From assembly GCA_009928785.1 (NCBI GenBank), contig SABY01000032.1:1-33176 (forward strand): a stretch of DNA of 33,176 nucleotides, written 5' to 3'. This document shows positions 8,601 through 15,804 of the stretch, piece after piece. This DNA is from Clostridia bacterium (lineage in GTDB: Bacteria; Bacteroidota; Bacteroidia; Bacteroidales; 4484-276). The notes beneath the pieces were generated by a model. It made no database searches. It was not told the origin of the DNA and saw only the letters and a list, made by a program, of their open reading frames with translations. Within the stretch, counting starts at the first letter, position 1. Each line of letters begins with the position of its first letter. A program made the translations under genes and the position numbers.

Positions 8601-11487
8601 TGTCGGCTGTTGTAGCAGTAGCACAGGGGCCAATAGCTTCAGCAGTCAAGGTAAGAATAACACCTTCGTTGGCGATGTCGCCAGCACCCGGGGTGTAGGT
8701 AGCGTTGAGCATGGTTACATCATCAAACATACCGTCACCAGAGGTTGACCAAAGCAAGCTGCTGTAATTTGTGGCTGTGGCAATAGAAGTGTAAGTGCCG
8801 TTTTCACAAATGGTAGCTTCATCCTCGCCGAGATCAATGGCTGGTGCAAGCTGAATAAATAGTGCCATGGTATCGATAGCAGGTTCGGTACAAGTTCCAC
8901 AGGGAGCACCTATTAATATAAGGTGTACAGTTCCGCTAATGAAATCCTGAGCTGAAGGCTGATAAATCGGGTCTTCGATGGTTTCATCGCTGAAACTTCC
9001 GGTACCGTCGAAGGTAACCCATTGCAGACCACAAACGTTTGCAGATGAACCATCAAGCTGTACGGGTTCGCCTTCGCAGATTGTTGCGTCGGGACCTGCA
9101 TTAACCATAGGAGCTTTGTCGAAACAAACCACAACTTTGTCGAGTTCGTACATTGTGCAAGGCTCCAGTGGATAACCTATGAGAACCAGCGTAACGCAAC
9201 CATCACCAGCCAGATCGCCAGGGCCGGGGTAGTACGTGGTAACCAGATCCTGCGGGCAGCAGAAATAACCGTCGCCGGTAGTTGCCCACATCCAATCGGA
9301 TACACATTCGACTACACCAGTAAGTTCAGGATTCACAGTTTCGCAAACGGTGATATCCTCACCTGCATACACATCGGGTGCGCACAGTACGGTGAGTTCC
9401 ATCGAACCTTCACCTGCTACAGCACAAGGACCAATAGGGCCGGCGGTAAGGGTAAGGGTTATTACTGTATTGGCATCAGCCGGAACAGCTACATAGGTAG
9501 CGTTGAGCATGGTAGGATCTTCAAAATAACCATTGCCGGTATGGGTCCACATGTAGGGACCATTGGAGTTTTCAACGGTAGCATTGGTAGTAAATGTTTC
9601 GTTGGAGCAGATGGTGTCATTTTCGCCAGCCACAACTACAGGAAGCAGTTGATAGCAAAGCAACATCATATCTTCATCAGAAACAGTACATGGGTCAATT
9701 GCCTCAGCTGCAACCCATAACTCGGTGCAAAGGCCAAGCTCAGCAAATTGTAAAATGTCGAGTGGGCTTGGATAGTAAATAGGTTCGAGAATCTGATCAT
9801 TTGGTGACCAAATACCATTGCCATTGGTAGTAAACCATTGTAGTGATGCATAATTGGCACCTACAACCTTATCAATAAAATTCATCGAATCGCCTTCACA
9901 AATTGTGTAGGATTCGGGGAGAATGTCGATTGAGGGAGGAGCCTGTACCGTAATGGTAGTGCTGGCACTAACCGGGCCGCAAGCCACATCGGTTTCGGCA
10001 GTAACGGTAAAGTTGATAACGCCACCCATCAGATCATTGGCACCAAAAGTATAGGTTGGATTTGCCATGGTAGCATCATCAAACCCACCGTCGCCGTCAG
10101 TAGTCCAAAAAATTGTATTGTTGATTGATCCCATAACCGGAGCAAGTGCCAAATTGTTGTCAAAGGCAACACTCGCACCACTGAAAGTATAGCTGGTTAC
10201 CAATGGGTCAATACAGAAACCGTAAGGATCGCCTGCACTTACTGCCGGAGGACGTACATAATAAATAGCAACTGTATCGCTTGCACCAACTGTACAGGGA
10301 GCGAGGGGCTCAACAGCCAAAACCAAACGAGTGGGTTCCAGTCCTAAATCAAATGTTGCCGAAACATCAGTTGGTGAAGGAAAGAAAGTAGGTTCAAGTG
10401 TCTGATCGTTGGGTGTAAATAAATTGGACAATGAGTTAATAGAAGCCCACTGCACTATTCCATAATTAGCTGCAGTAACCAGTCCAGTAAAATCAACCGG
10501 ATCGGGGTTAACTTCGGTAGGAACGCAGGTAAACACAAACTCCGGCAAATCCACAGTGGGAGGAGCTGCAAAGTCGATAGTAACAACATCCGTCACAGGG
10601 CCACAAGCCAGTGAAATACCACTCAGTGTGAGGGTAACGCTTCCATTGGCAAGGTCAGCAACGCTGGGGGTGTAGGTAGCATTTACCATGTTACCATTCA
10701 TGAAAGCACCCGTGCCATCTGTAGTCCAGTTAATACCGATTATATCCGGTGAGGCCATGGCCATATCCAGAAGAATAGGCTCGGGAACACTGGCGCAACC
10801 ACCATCGTAGTCGCCGGCATCAACGCTGCTCAGAATAACGGTTACATCAGCCGTAGCCTGGTCGATACCAGCGGTAGCTACAACAGTAAAGGTAGTGGTT
10901 TCGGTGACTGAATACACCAATGATTGGGTTGTGCCAATCGAGGTGGCACCAACGAACCATTCCCAGGAATCAACCGGAAGTGTGCTCGTAGCGTTAAGCG
11001 TTACGTCACCAGCAGCACATAATGAGCTGGGAGTAGCTGTTGCCATTACGCTAAAGCCTTGTATAAAACCGGCAAGTGTAGAGGCGCTGCCGTTCCATAC
11101 ATTTCCACCAGCCGAATAGGTAGCCTCGGTGGGATACTCCAGGTCGGTAGAGCTGTCGTAGAAATACCAGGCAAACGCCTCTCCGAATGAGAAACCAGGT
11201 GTGCCTACGAATTCGCCAAAAGCAACAAAGTTGTCATTCAACCCTGCGCCCAGCTCGACGTAACCGCCGCATACCATCGTACCGCCATCATCGAAGAATA
11301 CGCCAATGAAATCGCCATCTTCAACAGCAATACCATCAACGCTTAATGCAAGCGCATCCGGGACAATAATTGCATGAGTTAACGGAGTTTCCGTTACCTC
11401 CCATCCTGCAGGCGGCTGTGCCATAGCCATAAAAGGCAACAGCAGCAAGGCCAACAAGAATTTTAATGTGTAAGCTTTAAAATACAT
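2632..11487 (-). CDS. Giant (2951-aa) T9SS-secreted repeat protein, adhesin-like
   Basis: Predicted secreted, cell-surface protein. Parts in order: signal peptide (~1-23); N-terminal domain with GDFIGVFFDDGG...CGG, shared with the 771-aa neighbour; an Ig-like segment (~150-222); 16 repeats of ~92 residues (~223-1697) of the form AG..ATICE...LWTT.GDGTFDD...Y.PG..D...G.V.L.L.A.PIDPC; four ~101-residue repeats (~1697-2100) starting CFNG, each with six conserved Cys; five more of the first repeat type (~2101-2555); a unique segment with VWRGISSYVDK; a domain (~2715-2860) with GDIMGAFDQYDECVG that resembles the N-terminal domain; and a T9SS type A sorting tail (INVYPNPANEV...GMYFVRIE...ITKPISVE). 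The ATG has an AAAGGAGG SD five bases upstream and a promoter at 11576-11583. The regular paired Cys suggest disulfide-stabilised beta-sandwiches. No enzymatic motif is seen. Attachment or a surface filament is inference. Confidence 0.93.
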   Translation of the reverse strand: MYFKAYTLKFLLALLLLPFMAMAQPPAGWEVTETPLTHAIIVPDALALSVDGIAVEDGDFIGVFFDDGGTMVCGGYVELGAGLNDNFVAFGEFVGTPGFSFGEAFAWYFYDSSTDLEYPTEATYSAGGNVWNGSASTLAGFIQGFSVMATATPSSLCAAGDVTLNATSTLPVDSWEWFVGATSIGTTQSLVYSVTETTTFTVVATAGIDQATADVTVILSSVDAGDYDGGCASVPEPILLDMAMASPDIIGINWTTDGTGAFMNGNMVNATYTPSVADLANGSVTLTLSGISLACGPVTDVVTIDFAAPPTVDLPEFVFTCVPTEVNPDPVDFTGLVTAANYGIVQWASINSLSNLFTPNDQTLEPTFFPSPTDVSATFDLGLEPTRLVLAVEPLAPCTVGASDTVAIYYVRPPAVSAGDPYGFCIDPLVTSYTFSGASVAFDNNLALAPVMGSINNTIFWTTDGDGGFDDATMANPTYTFGANDLMGGVINFTVTAETDVACGPVSASTTITVQAPPSIDILPESYTICEGDSMNFIDKVVGANYASLQWFTTNGNGIWSPNDQILEPIYYPSPLDILQFAELGLCTELWVAAEAIDPCTVSDEDMMLLCYQLLPVVVAGENDTICSNETFTTNATVENSNGPYMWTHTGNGYFEDPTMLNATYVAVPADANTVITLTLTAGPIGPCAVAGEGSMELTVLCAPDVYAGEDITVCETVNPELTGVVECVSDWMWATTGDGYFCCPQDLVTTYYPGPGDLAGDGCVTLVLIGYPLEPCTMYELDKVVVCFDKAPMVNAGPDATICEGEPVQLDGSSANVCGLQWVTFDGTGSFSDETIEDPIYQPSAQDFISGTVHLILIGAPCGTCTEPAIDTMALFIQLAPAIDLGEDEATICENGTYTSIATATNYSSLLWSTSGDGMFDDVTMLNATYTPGAGDIANEGVILTLTAEAIGPCATATTADILITIQLLSSIEITPDTATICYDQPFDFTGLVVASNYNAIQWFTTNGAGFFTPSETILEPTYNPSPIDYLTGCIEIGVTTSPLDPCQGIADEDFMILCFQPPVNIVIAEMDTICEDATFTPDPYLIENACGVLWTTDGDGTFDDATLEYPVYTPGVADLAAGFVELHITGTGCSTCEDFTADVYLMFQLNPVANAGSDGVVCEHLCLPPWTNGQYQLNGSVTNASGQMWTSVGDGAFNDVSLLNAVYTIGDGDIANGSVELCLTAAPIDPCTVSDTDCMTLTIQYFPIADAGPDQSICEGESAQMDGTTTYADGVFWDFAFYGEGDGTWSNQLIEDPIYTPGPDDIDRGWVELIMVAFPESPCTYPDADLMTLYIIQQPIANAGPDGTICSGETFPLTGATVENATGGVLWTTTGTGTFDPAANVVNPTYVPGAGEIGVVTLCLEALDGSACTAGYIDCMELTILEPPTANAGADAVICETDVFTTNPIVTNYSGVLWTTTDGSGSFDDATLLMATYTPSAADILAGSVELCIEVFSLDPCNITVSDCLVLTFQLSPVVVAMDDMTVCETELPYCFDATAANYASLLWSTNGTGTFADATIEDACYTPSADDFAAGSVELCLTAQPIDPCTVAAEACFTFTIQMAPVVEPLADATICEYDQPFVIDATASNYSSLLWTTTGTGTFNFTDVEDVEYSPSAADVLAGSVDLCLTAQPIDPCALAATECMTLTLNQEPALGFCFNGDLAGTGSEFEYCYNEIVTVSLCEVWAGTGPFEVCYSLNGDPEVCVTVSEGENLFSGVLPVGNHVVTITSITDLNGCAAQNVQPYIAYVTINPEPVAAFCFNDVVAVTGSVFEYCYNETVTVELCTIVAGTGPFTVCYTVNAEPEVCVTVAEGENLFSDILPAGTYDIQITSITDANGCMASDVTPYMATVIVNPEPDAHICFNGVQAGYNDTFEYCFNETVNVTLCEILSGTGPFEVCYTINGAVPEICVTVDEGESLFNDVLAPGTYAIQVTSMVDANGCALADPSPYGATVIINEEPMVLFCFNGETAVTGSVFNYCEGTEVAVTLCDVLGGTGPFEVCYTVNAEPEVCVTVNEGDQLFMDMLPVGTYVVVVTSIVDANGCEPSDIGIYTATVIINSNPTVFAGADATICEGMSYTFADATATYASSLMWMGGAGSFDNATMLNATYTPALGEFGMIQFILTAYPFDPCTMPAYDTVNLTIQQGPVVNAGADALVCEGSSYMLSGTAQFVSSVMWSGGLGSFDDATLLNATYTPAIGETGSIELVLTGYPVIPCAGMISDTVVLTIQAIPVVGAGADMTVCDNVGTIQLTGTATNYSSILWSGGNGFFDNDISLTPIYEVDPLDVLAGSITLCLTAIPVDPCTTPVEACITITFDPSPAISDLQDATICEGDLEYCFTGVTANDYSSLLWTTGGDGAFDDATALNPCYTPGPADVLAGEVILTLTAQPEGGCNTPAVDAMTLFIVADPTIELMPEMELTCENYDFDLEQWLPIGLAPVVANASSVLWTTSGDGFFDNPAVAITSYNVGPLVDKWNGSVTLTLTALGDDNCGVIAEASIIIYIPQQIIEVLPGTVWRGISSYVDKSTTSVSEVMDPVVVVPGSQSLVIMINKNGKYFWAEPIPSINQLGLWQPIGYKAKFKAEGCLPIYGDVAYDTVSPDFAVSGAFTYVPCLTNYPVAIDDLFGAHRADILLIYSWEEGLLWVPDTTVVSPLQFIRPGSAYLLVNRPGANYSVTFPPFDLTASIVANAVTPPAATDYSTPWNAAVNTSQPHFILFADQVLGSMQVGDIMGAFDQYDECVGTTEIDVRNGMIRLLAMGDDPSTDAIDGFEDGENMMFKLYRPSTGETFEVTFMYDANYPSYDNNFEVYGVSRVVDMTMTLTSLNELAVDRSINVYPNPANEVINIASDYDLRKVTLVNYVGQTVFSQAVTGNNFQINVSSFVTGMYFVRIETTQGNVITKPISVE
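5180..6400 (-). repeat. Block of four ~101-aa six-cysteine (CFNG) repeats inside the giant gene
   Basis: Four consecutive protein repeats of about 303 bp each begin with CFN(G/D) and share YC(Y/F)NE, GTGPF(E/T)VCY, EVCVTV, (L/F)P.G.Y and the DANGC element near the end. Each keeps six Cys, which suggests three disulfides. They interrupt the 21-member run of the other repeat type after its 16th copy. The boundaries are approximate. Confidence 0.85.
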
Positions 11488-11492
11488 GTAAT

Positions 11493-11500
11493 CCTCCTTT
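11493..11500 (-). promoter_or_regulatory. Strong Shine-Dalgarno of the giant repeat gene
   Basis: AAAGGAGG on the minus strand, five bases before the ATG at 11487-11485. The flanking 22-base leader is identical to the one at 1-22. It fixes the start codon of the giant gene. Confidence 0.8.
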
Positions 11501-11575
11501 TTTAAGGTTTAATGAAGAAAATTGAATTGATTATTAAATACCATTTTGATTCCAAACGCGGATAAATTCGCGAAA

Positions 11576-11583
11576 CAAATATA
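11576..11583 (-). promoter_or_regulatory. Bacteroidetes -7 promoter element of the giant repeat gene
   Basis: The minus strand reads TATATTTG, a full match to TAnnTTTG, about 88 bases before the start codon. The -33 box is weak (TTC-like). The leader would be roughly 80 bases long. Confidence 0.6.
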
Positions 11584-12112
11584 CTATAAAATGTAAACTA
11601 CGAAGGCAGCCATCTTTTTTTTTATCTATTTTAGAAAATCTTAACACATCAAGGCATCAAGAAAATTTGAAGTTCCATAAAAAACGCAACACTACATAGG
11701 TCAGACACGAAGCGTGTTTTACAAATCCATGTTTAGCCTACAAACATAAAGTAAAAAGCGCCCTTAGAGGTTGCAATTTAATATTTTTTAATAAATGATA
11801 TTTCTTTTATCCGATCTCCAAAGCTTTGTAATAAAAGGGGATTCATGATTTTGCAAACAGTTTATGTTCTTTAATGCATCATTCTTCCCACAAAAAGCCT
11901 TAAGTATTCCGTGTCATTCCAAATTTGCAGCAATCAAAAGCACCATAATTTCCAAAAAAAAACAAATTTTGAATTTGCTATGGTTTAAAGCCGTTGCCAC
12001 CCACGATGAACAAATAGCATTGCCCTTCCTCTGAATCGGGTTTAAAATCGTTCTGGCAAAGTCCTTTTTTTTATACCAATACAAAAATGCGCATTTTGCT
12101 TGCAGTCATAAA
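11584..12112. other. Long AT-rich intergenic region without a recognisable gene
   Basis: Between the giant gene's promoter and the rplT terminator I see no ORF with family features, no tRNA and no clear mobile-element end. It contains poly-A/T runs and a few short hairpins, for example ACACG-AAG-CGTGT at about 11706-11718 and ATGTTT...AAACAT near 11730-11748. A small RNA or a decayed gene cannot be excluded. Confidence 0.5.
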
Positions 12113-12142
12113 AAAAACAGACCACCGAAGCAATCTGTTTTT
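12113..12142 (-). terminator. Probable terminator of the thrS-infC-rpmI-rplT operon
   Basis: Arms AAAAACAGA and TCTGTTTTT (9 bp, AT-rich) flank a 12-base loop about 30 bases past the rplT stop codon. On the minus strand the right arm ends in a run of T. The stem is weak in GC, so efficiency is uncertain. Confidence 0.6.
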
Positions 12143-12171
12143 ATAATTTTTGATTCTATTTTAGCCGAAAA

Positions 12172-12519
12172 TTAATCTTTCACGGCATCCACCACAGCTT
12201 TGAAAGCATCGGGGTGGTTCATGGCCAGGTCGGCCAATACTTTGCGGTTGAGCGTGATTTGGTTTTTGTTCAGGCGATCCATGAACACGGAGTACGACAT
12301 TCCATACTGACGCACACCGGCATTGATACGCTGAATCCAAAGTGCTCTGAAATTTCTTTTTTTCTTGCGGCGGTCGGTGTAAGCATATTGCGCGCCTTTT
12401 TCGTAGGCGTTTTTAGCTACCGTCCACACATTTTTGCGGCGCCCAAATTGTCCTTTAACTCTTTTGAGGATTTTTTTGCGGCGAGCCCGCGATGCTACTG
12501 CGTTTACTGATCTTGGCAT
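12172..12519 (-). CDS. rplT: Large ribosomal subunit protein bL20
   Basis: A 115-residue protein with the complete bL20 pattern: a very basic N-terminus ([19 protein letters not shown]), the [13 protein letters not shown] segment, [19 protein letters not shown] and a globular C-terminal part ([16 protein letters not shown]). bL20 binds 23S rRNA early in 50S assembly; in some bacteria it also represses its own operon. It is the last gene of thrS-infC-rpmI-rplT, 79 bases after rpmI, and ends at a probable terminator. No SD precedes the ATG. The length is typical for the family. Confidence 0.98.
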   Translation of the reverse strand: MPRSVNAVASRARRKKILKRVKGQFGRRKNVWTVAKNAYEKGAQYAYTDRRKKKRNFRALWIQRINAGVRQYGMSYSVFMDRLNKNQITLNRKVLADLAMNHPDAFKAVVDAVKD

Positions 12520-12539
12520 TTGTTTTACTGTTTTTTACG

Positions 12540-12573
12540 TTAGCGCCCCGCTCCCCGGGATCTTTTCCGCTAA
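12540..12573 (-). promoter_or_regulatory. Hairpin in the rpmI-rplT gap, possible bL20 regulatory site
   Basis: In the 79-base gap, TTAGCG and CGCTAA can pair around an inner CCCG/CGGG stem. It has no T-run, so it is not an intrinsic terminator. bL20 is known to bind its own mRNA in other bacteria; linking this hairpin to that mechanism is inference only. Confidence 0.35.
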
Positions 12574-12598
12574 GCGCAAGTGAATAATTAATTTGTTA

Positions 12599-12793
12599 CT
12601 ACTTCGAAAGCATACCTTTTACATTCTGTACGTCAGCACTATCAACGATGGTAAAGTATCCCAGGTTGCGTTTGCGCTTTTTCGACTTCTTGGTCAAAAT
12701 GTGACTTTTGTAGGCATGTCTGCGTTTAATCTTACCTGTACCGGTAAAGGTGAACCTTTTCTTGGCACTGGATTTTGATTTCATCTTCGGCAT
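12599..12793 (-). CDS. rpmI: Large ribosomal subunit protein bL35
   Basis: A 64-residue basic protein starting [20 protein letters not shown] and continuing [24 protein letters not shown], the bL35 signature. An in-frame ATG 72 bases upstream would overlap the end of infC and add an unrelated 24 residues, so the start at 12791-12793 is preferred. The gene lies 55 bases after infC and 79 bases before rplT, the standard order. No SD is visible. Confidence 0.97.
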   Translation of the reverse strand: MPKMKSKSSAKKRFTFTGTGKIKRRHAYKSHILTKKSKKRKRNLGYFTIVDSADVQNVKGMLSK

Positions 12794-12848
12794 TACTAAA
12801 AGTGTTTTTAAAAAATGAATAAATGAGAACTGTATTGTATGGTCAAAA

Positions 12849-13409
12849 TTATTTCTTCGGTGCAATGATCATTATCATGCGTTTGCCTTCGAGCTTGGGC
12901 AACCGCTCTACTTTGCCTATCTCCTCAAGTTCCTGGGCAAATTTGAGCAGGATAATCTCTCCTTTGTCTTTGTAAACAATGGTTCGTCCTTTAAAGAAAA
13001 CATCCACTTTTACTTTAGCTCCTTCTTCGAGAAATTTCTTTGCATGGTTTAGCTTGAAATTAAAGTCATGATCGTCGGTATTGGGGCCGAGGCGAATTTC
13101 TTTCACCACTACCTTCGAGGTTTTGGCTTTAATTTCTTTTTGTTTTTTCTTTTGATCGTACAGGAATTTCTTGTAATCAATCACGCGGCAAACCGGCGGA
13201 CTGGCTGTGGGAGAAATCTCCACCAGGTCAAGCCCCTGCTTTTCGGCAATTTCTAATGCGTCTTTTATGTTGTAAATATCCTGTTCTACATTATCACCAA
13301 CCACCCGCACTACGGGGGCTTTGATGTGCAGATTGATCTTGTGAGGATTTTCGATCTGCCTGCGCATGGGCCTTCTTCCCGAAAATCGTTTTTTAAATGG
13401 TGTCGCTAT
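12849..13409 (-). CDS. infC: Translation initiation factor IF-3, probable AUA start
   Basis: IF-3 binds the 30S subunit, prevents premature 50S joining and checks start-codon and initiator-tRNA pairing. The protein has the N-domain ([22 protein letters not shown]...[17 protein letters not shown]...[14 protein letters not shown]), a Lys-rich linker and the C-domain ([41 protein letters not shown]...[14 protein letters not shown]). The first ATG (13367-13365) gives 172 residues, but the open frame continues upstream, and an AUA at 13409-13407 sits eight bases after an AGGAG. It yields (M)[13 protein letters not shown] before the ATG, a basic tail of the kind seen in this family, for 186 residues. 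Rare start codons (AUU in E. coli) are known for infC and support autoregulation. The gene lies 71 bases after thrS. Confidence 0.93.
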   Translation of the reverse strand: MATPFKKRFSGRRPMRRQIENPHKINLHIKAPVVRVVGDNVEQDIYNIKDALEIAEKQGLDLVEISPTASPPVCRVIDYKKFLYDQKKKQKEIKAKTSKVVVKEIRLGPNTDDHDFNFKLNHAKKFLEEGAKVKVDVFFKGRTIVYKDKGEIILLKFAQELEEIGKVERLPKLEGKRMIMIIAPKK

Positions 13410-13417
13410 AACCTGTT

Positions 13418-13422
13418 CTCCT
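13418..13422 (-). promoter_or_regulatory. Shine-Dalgarno that supports the AUA start of infC
   Basis: AGGAG on the minus strand, eight bases before an AUA that is in frame with infC and 14 codons before its first ATG. The ATG has no comparably placed SD. Confidence 0.65.
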
Positions 13423-13480
13423 ATTTTTTATGAATAATTAGCCGGATGGGTGATCTTTGTATAGGTTTTCTTCTCCGACA

Positions 13481-15424
13481 TTACTTTTTATCTGAAACTA
13501 ATTTTATAATCTCTTTTTGAATCATTTCTGCGAAACCATCAACTGAAAATGTGCCCAAGTCGCCTTCTCCTTGCTTTCTTACCGAAATCGTTTCATCCAT
13601 CTCTTCTTTCTCGCCAACGATAAGCATAAAAGGAGTGCGCTTCAATTCGGCGTCGCGGATTTTCTTGCCAGTCTTCTCACTACGGGTGTCGATCTCAGCG
13701 CGGACTTCAGAATTTTGCAGCAAAGATAAAACTTTTTCGGCGTACGCGTGATACTTTTCGCTGATAGGCAGAATGATAGCCTGTACCGGTGCCAGCCACA
13801 GGGGAAACTTGCCGGCGCAATGTTCGATAAGCACAGCCACAAAACGCTCCATAGAGCCAAATGGTGCGCGATGTATCATCACCGGGCGGTGTTTCTCGTT
13901 GTCGCTGCCAATGTATTCCAGCTCAAAGCGATCGGGTAAATTATAATCCACCTGAATGGTGCCCAGTTGCCAACTGCGTCCCAGCGCATCTTTTACCATA
14001 AAGTCCATCTTGGGGCCATAAAAAGCAGCTTCGCCACGTACTATTACCGTTTCCAGACCTGTTTCTTCTGCCACTTCAAGGATTGCTTTTTCAGCTTTTT
14101 CCCAGTTCTCGTCGGTGCCTATGTATTTTTCTTTGTTGTCAGGATCGCGCAGTGAAATCTGGGTTACGAAATTATCGAAGTCGAGCGCTTTGAAGATTTT
14201 CATCACGATAGCCATCACACCTTTAAACTCATCTTTCACCTGATCGGGGGTGCAAAAGATATGGGCATCGTCCTGGGTAAATCCGCGAACACGGGTAAGT
14301 CCGTGCAGCTCACCGCTCTGCTCGTAGCGATAAACTGTTCCAAACTCGGCGTAACGGATGGGTAAATCTTTGTATGAATGGGGTTTATATTTATAAATCT
14401 CGCAGTGATGCGGGCAGTTCATAGGTTTCAGGAAAAACTCCTCGCCTTCTACCGGAGTAGTGATAGGGCGAAACGACTCCTGGCCATATTTCTGGAAATG
14501 GCCGGAAGTTTTGTAAAGCTCTACGTTGCCGATGTGCGGTGTTATCACAGATTCATAACCAGCCGCTTTCTGAACTTTTTTAAGATACGCTTCCAAACGC
14601 TCGCGTAACTCCGCACCTTTGGGCAGCCATAAGGGCAGCCCCGATCCTACTTTTTGTGAAAAGGTAAAAATTTCGAGCTCTTTGCCCAGCCGGCGATGAT
14701 CGCGTTTTTTGGCTTCCTCGATCAACTGTAGATAATCTTCGAGCTCTTTGCTTTTGGGAAATGTGATTCCGTAAATTCGCGTAAGCTGTTTGCGCTTTTC
14801 GTCGCCACGCCAGTAGGCGCCGGCAATGCTGGTAAGCTTTATGGCTTTGATATGGCCGGTGTCGGGAACATGCGGGCCGCGGCATAAATCCACAAAACCA
14901 CCCGATTCATAAAAAGTTATTTTACCATCTTCCAGTTCGCTTATCAGCTCCAGCTTATATTCGTCGCCTTTTTTATTAAAATAATCCAGTGCTTCCTGCT
15001 TGGAAACTTCGCGCCGGCGGTAGGTTTGTTTTTGTTTGGCCAGCTCTTTCATCTTGGCTTCTATCAGCGGAAGGTCGGCATCGGTGATCATGCGGTCGCC
15101 GGTATCTACATCATAATAAAATCCATTTTCGATATCAGGGCCGATACCAAATTTGGCTCCCGGATAGAGCGCTTCGATAGCTTCAGCCATCAGGTGAGCC
15201 GACGAATGCCACATAGTGGATTTGCCCTCTTTGTCGTTCCAGGTAAGTAGTTGCACCTGGGCATCGTGGCCTATGGGACGTGTGGCATCCCACACCTCGC
15301 CGTCAACTTTGGCCGATAGCACATTGCGCGCAAGCCCTTCGCTAATGCTTGCAGCAATCTCAAGCCCGGTAACTCCTGCTTCAAACTTTCTTACACTATT
15401 ATCCGGTAACGTGATATTAATCAT
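13481..15424 (-). CDS. thrS: Threonyl-tRNA synthetase
   Basis: Class II synthetase that charges tRNA-Thr and edits mis-attached Ser. It has 647 residues from the ATG at 15422-15424, seven bases after an AGGAG; an upstream in-frame ATG would add 11 residues and pass that SD. Parts in order: TGS domain ([20 protein letters not shown]), editing domain with [11 protein letters not shown] and the [10 protein letters not shown] segment, class II core with the zinc-ligand region [12 protein letters not shown], motif 2 ([19 protein letters not shown]), DDAHIFC, motif 3 region ([18 protein letters not shown]), then the anticodon-binding domain. The length is normal. It is the first gene of thrS-infC-rpmI-rplT. 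Two tRNA-Thr genes lie elsewhere in the window. Confidence 0.98.
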   Translation of the reverse strand: MINITLPDNSVRKFEAGVTGLEIAASISEGLARNVLSAKVDGEVWDATRPIGHDAQVQLLTWNDKEGKSTMWHSSAHLMAEAIEALYPGAKFGIGPDIENGFYYDVDTGDRMITDADLPLIEAKMKELAKQKQTYRRREVSKQEALDYFNKKGDEYKLELISELEDGKITFYESGGFVDLCRGPHVPDTGHIKAIKLTSIAGAYWRGDEKRKQLTRIYGITFPKSKELEDYLQLIEEAKKRDHRRLGKELEIFTFSQKVGSGLPLWLPKGAELRERLEAYLKKVQKAAGYESVITPHIGNVELYKTSGHFQKYGQESFRPITTPVEGEEFFLKPMNCPHHCEIYKYKPHSYKDLPIRYAEFGTVYRYEQSGELHGLTRVRGFTQDDAHIFCTPDQVKDEFKGVMAIVMKIFKALDFDNFVTQISLRDPDNKEKYIGTDENWEKAEKAILEVAEETGLETVIVRGEAAFYGPKMDFMVKDALGRSWQLGTIQVDYNLPDRFELEYIGSDNEKHRPVMIHRAPFGSMERFVAVLIEHCAGKFPLWLAPVQAIILPISEKYHAYAEKVLSLLQNSEVRAEIDTRSEKTGKKIRDAELKRTPFMLIVGEKEEMDETISVRKQGEGDLGTFSVDGFAEMIQKEIIKLVSDKK

Positions 15425-15431
15425 ACAAATG

Positions 15432-15436
15432 CTCCT
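15432..15436 (-). promoter_or_regulatory. Shine-Dalgarno of thrS
   Basis: AGGAG on the minus strand, seven bases before the ATG at 15424-15422. It selects this start over the upstream in-frame ATG at 15457. Confidence 0.65.
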
Positions 15437-15454
15437 GATTTTTAAAATTGGCGG

Positions 15455-15462
15455 CAAAGTTA
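15455..15462 (-). promoter_or_regulatory. Promoter of the thrS operon (-7 element)
   Basis: The minus strand reads TAACTTTG, a full match to TAnnTTTG, with a TTTC about 18 bases further upstream in place of TTTG. Transcription would start roughly 25 bases before the thrS ATG, downstream of the alternative start at 15457. Confidence 0.6.
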
Positions 15463-15512
15463 ATCATTTGATATTAAATTGAAATATCTGTTTTTTTTGA
15501 AAAATATTTATT

Positions 15513-15624
15513 CAGCCCTCAGTCGGCAGCTCTCAGTTGGCAGTTCTCAGCTCTCAGTCCTCAGTTCTCAGTCCTCAGGTCTCAGTCCTCAGGTCTCAGT
15601 CCTCAGCTCTCAGCTCTCAGCCGG
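15513..15624. repeat. Sixteen uninterrupted copies of a degenerate 7-bp repeat
   Basis: The stretch divides exactly into 16 units of 7 bp, each starting CAG and mostly of the form CAG(C/T/G)(C/T)CT, such as CAGTCCT, CAGTTCT, CAGGTCT and CAGCTCT; a few units have GG at the end (CAGTCGG, CAGTTGG, CAGCCGG). There are no indels, only base changes. It lies between the end of the OmpA-like gene and the thrS promoter. Because 7 is not a multiple of 3 it is not a coding repeat; the plus-strand ORF over it is a by-product. Confidence 0.92.
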
Positions 15625-15744
15625 AAGTAAAAGGGATGCCAGCCCTAAAAATGATGAAATCCCGGATTAAACTAACAATACGTTATCGTTTTTAACATAG
15701 TAGAGTTACGATCCCCTTCGGAGCTGCGAACCTATTTACAGCCT

Positions 15745-15800
15745 CACAACACCTGCGTTGAGCTGGTTTCGACTGTCTCGGCAAGCTCATCAACCAACCG
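15745..15800. repeat. Imperfect palindromic element, possible dispersed intergenic repeat
   Basis: The segment holds GTTGAGCTGGTTTCGAC followed by GGCAAGCTCATCAAC, so GTTGAGC and GCTCATCAAC form an imperfect inverted repeat around a TTTCGAC core. Similar GTTGAGC/TTTCGAC sequences recur between genes in many Bacteroidetes from memory, but a second full copy is not visible in this window. Confidence 0.35.
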
Positions 15801-15804
15801 AAAG

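Noticed and set aside
15513..15624. CRISPR array
   Set aside because: Units are only 7 bp with no spacers and there are no cas genes.
15479..15670. 63-codon plus-strand ORF rich in Ser, Gln and Leu
   Set aside because: It is a translation of the 7-bp repeat array, which is not a multiple of three and has no start signal.
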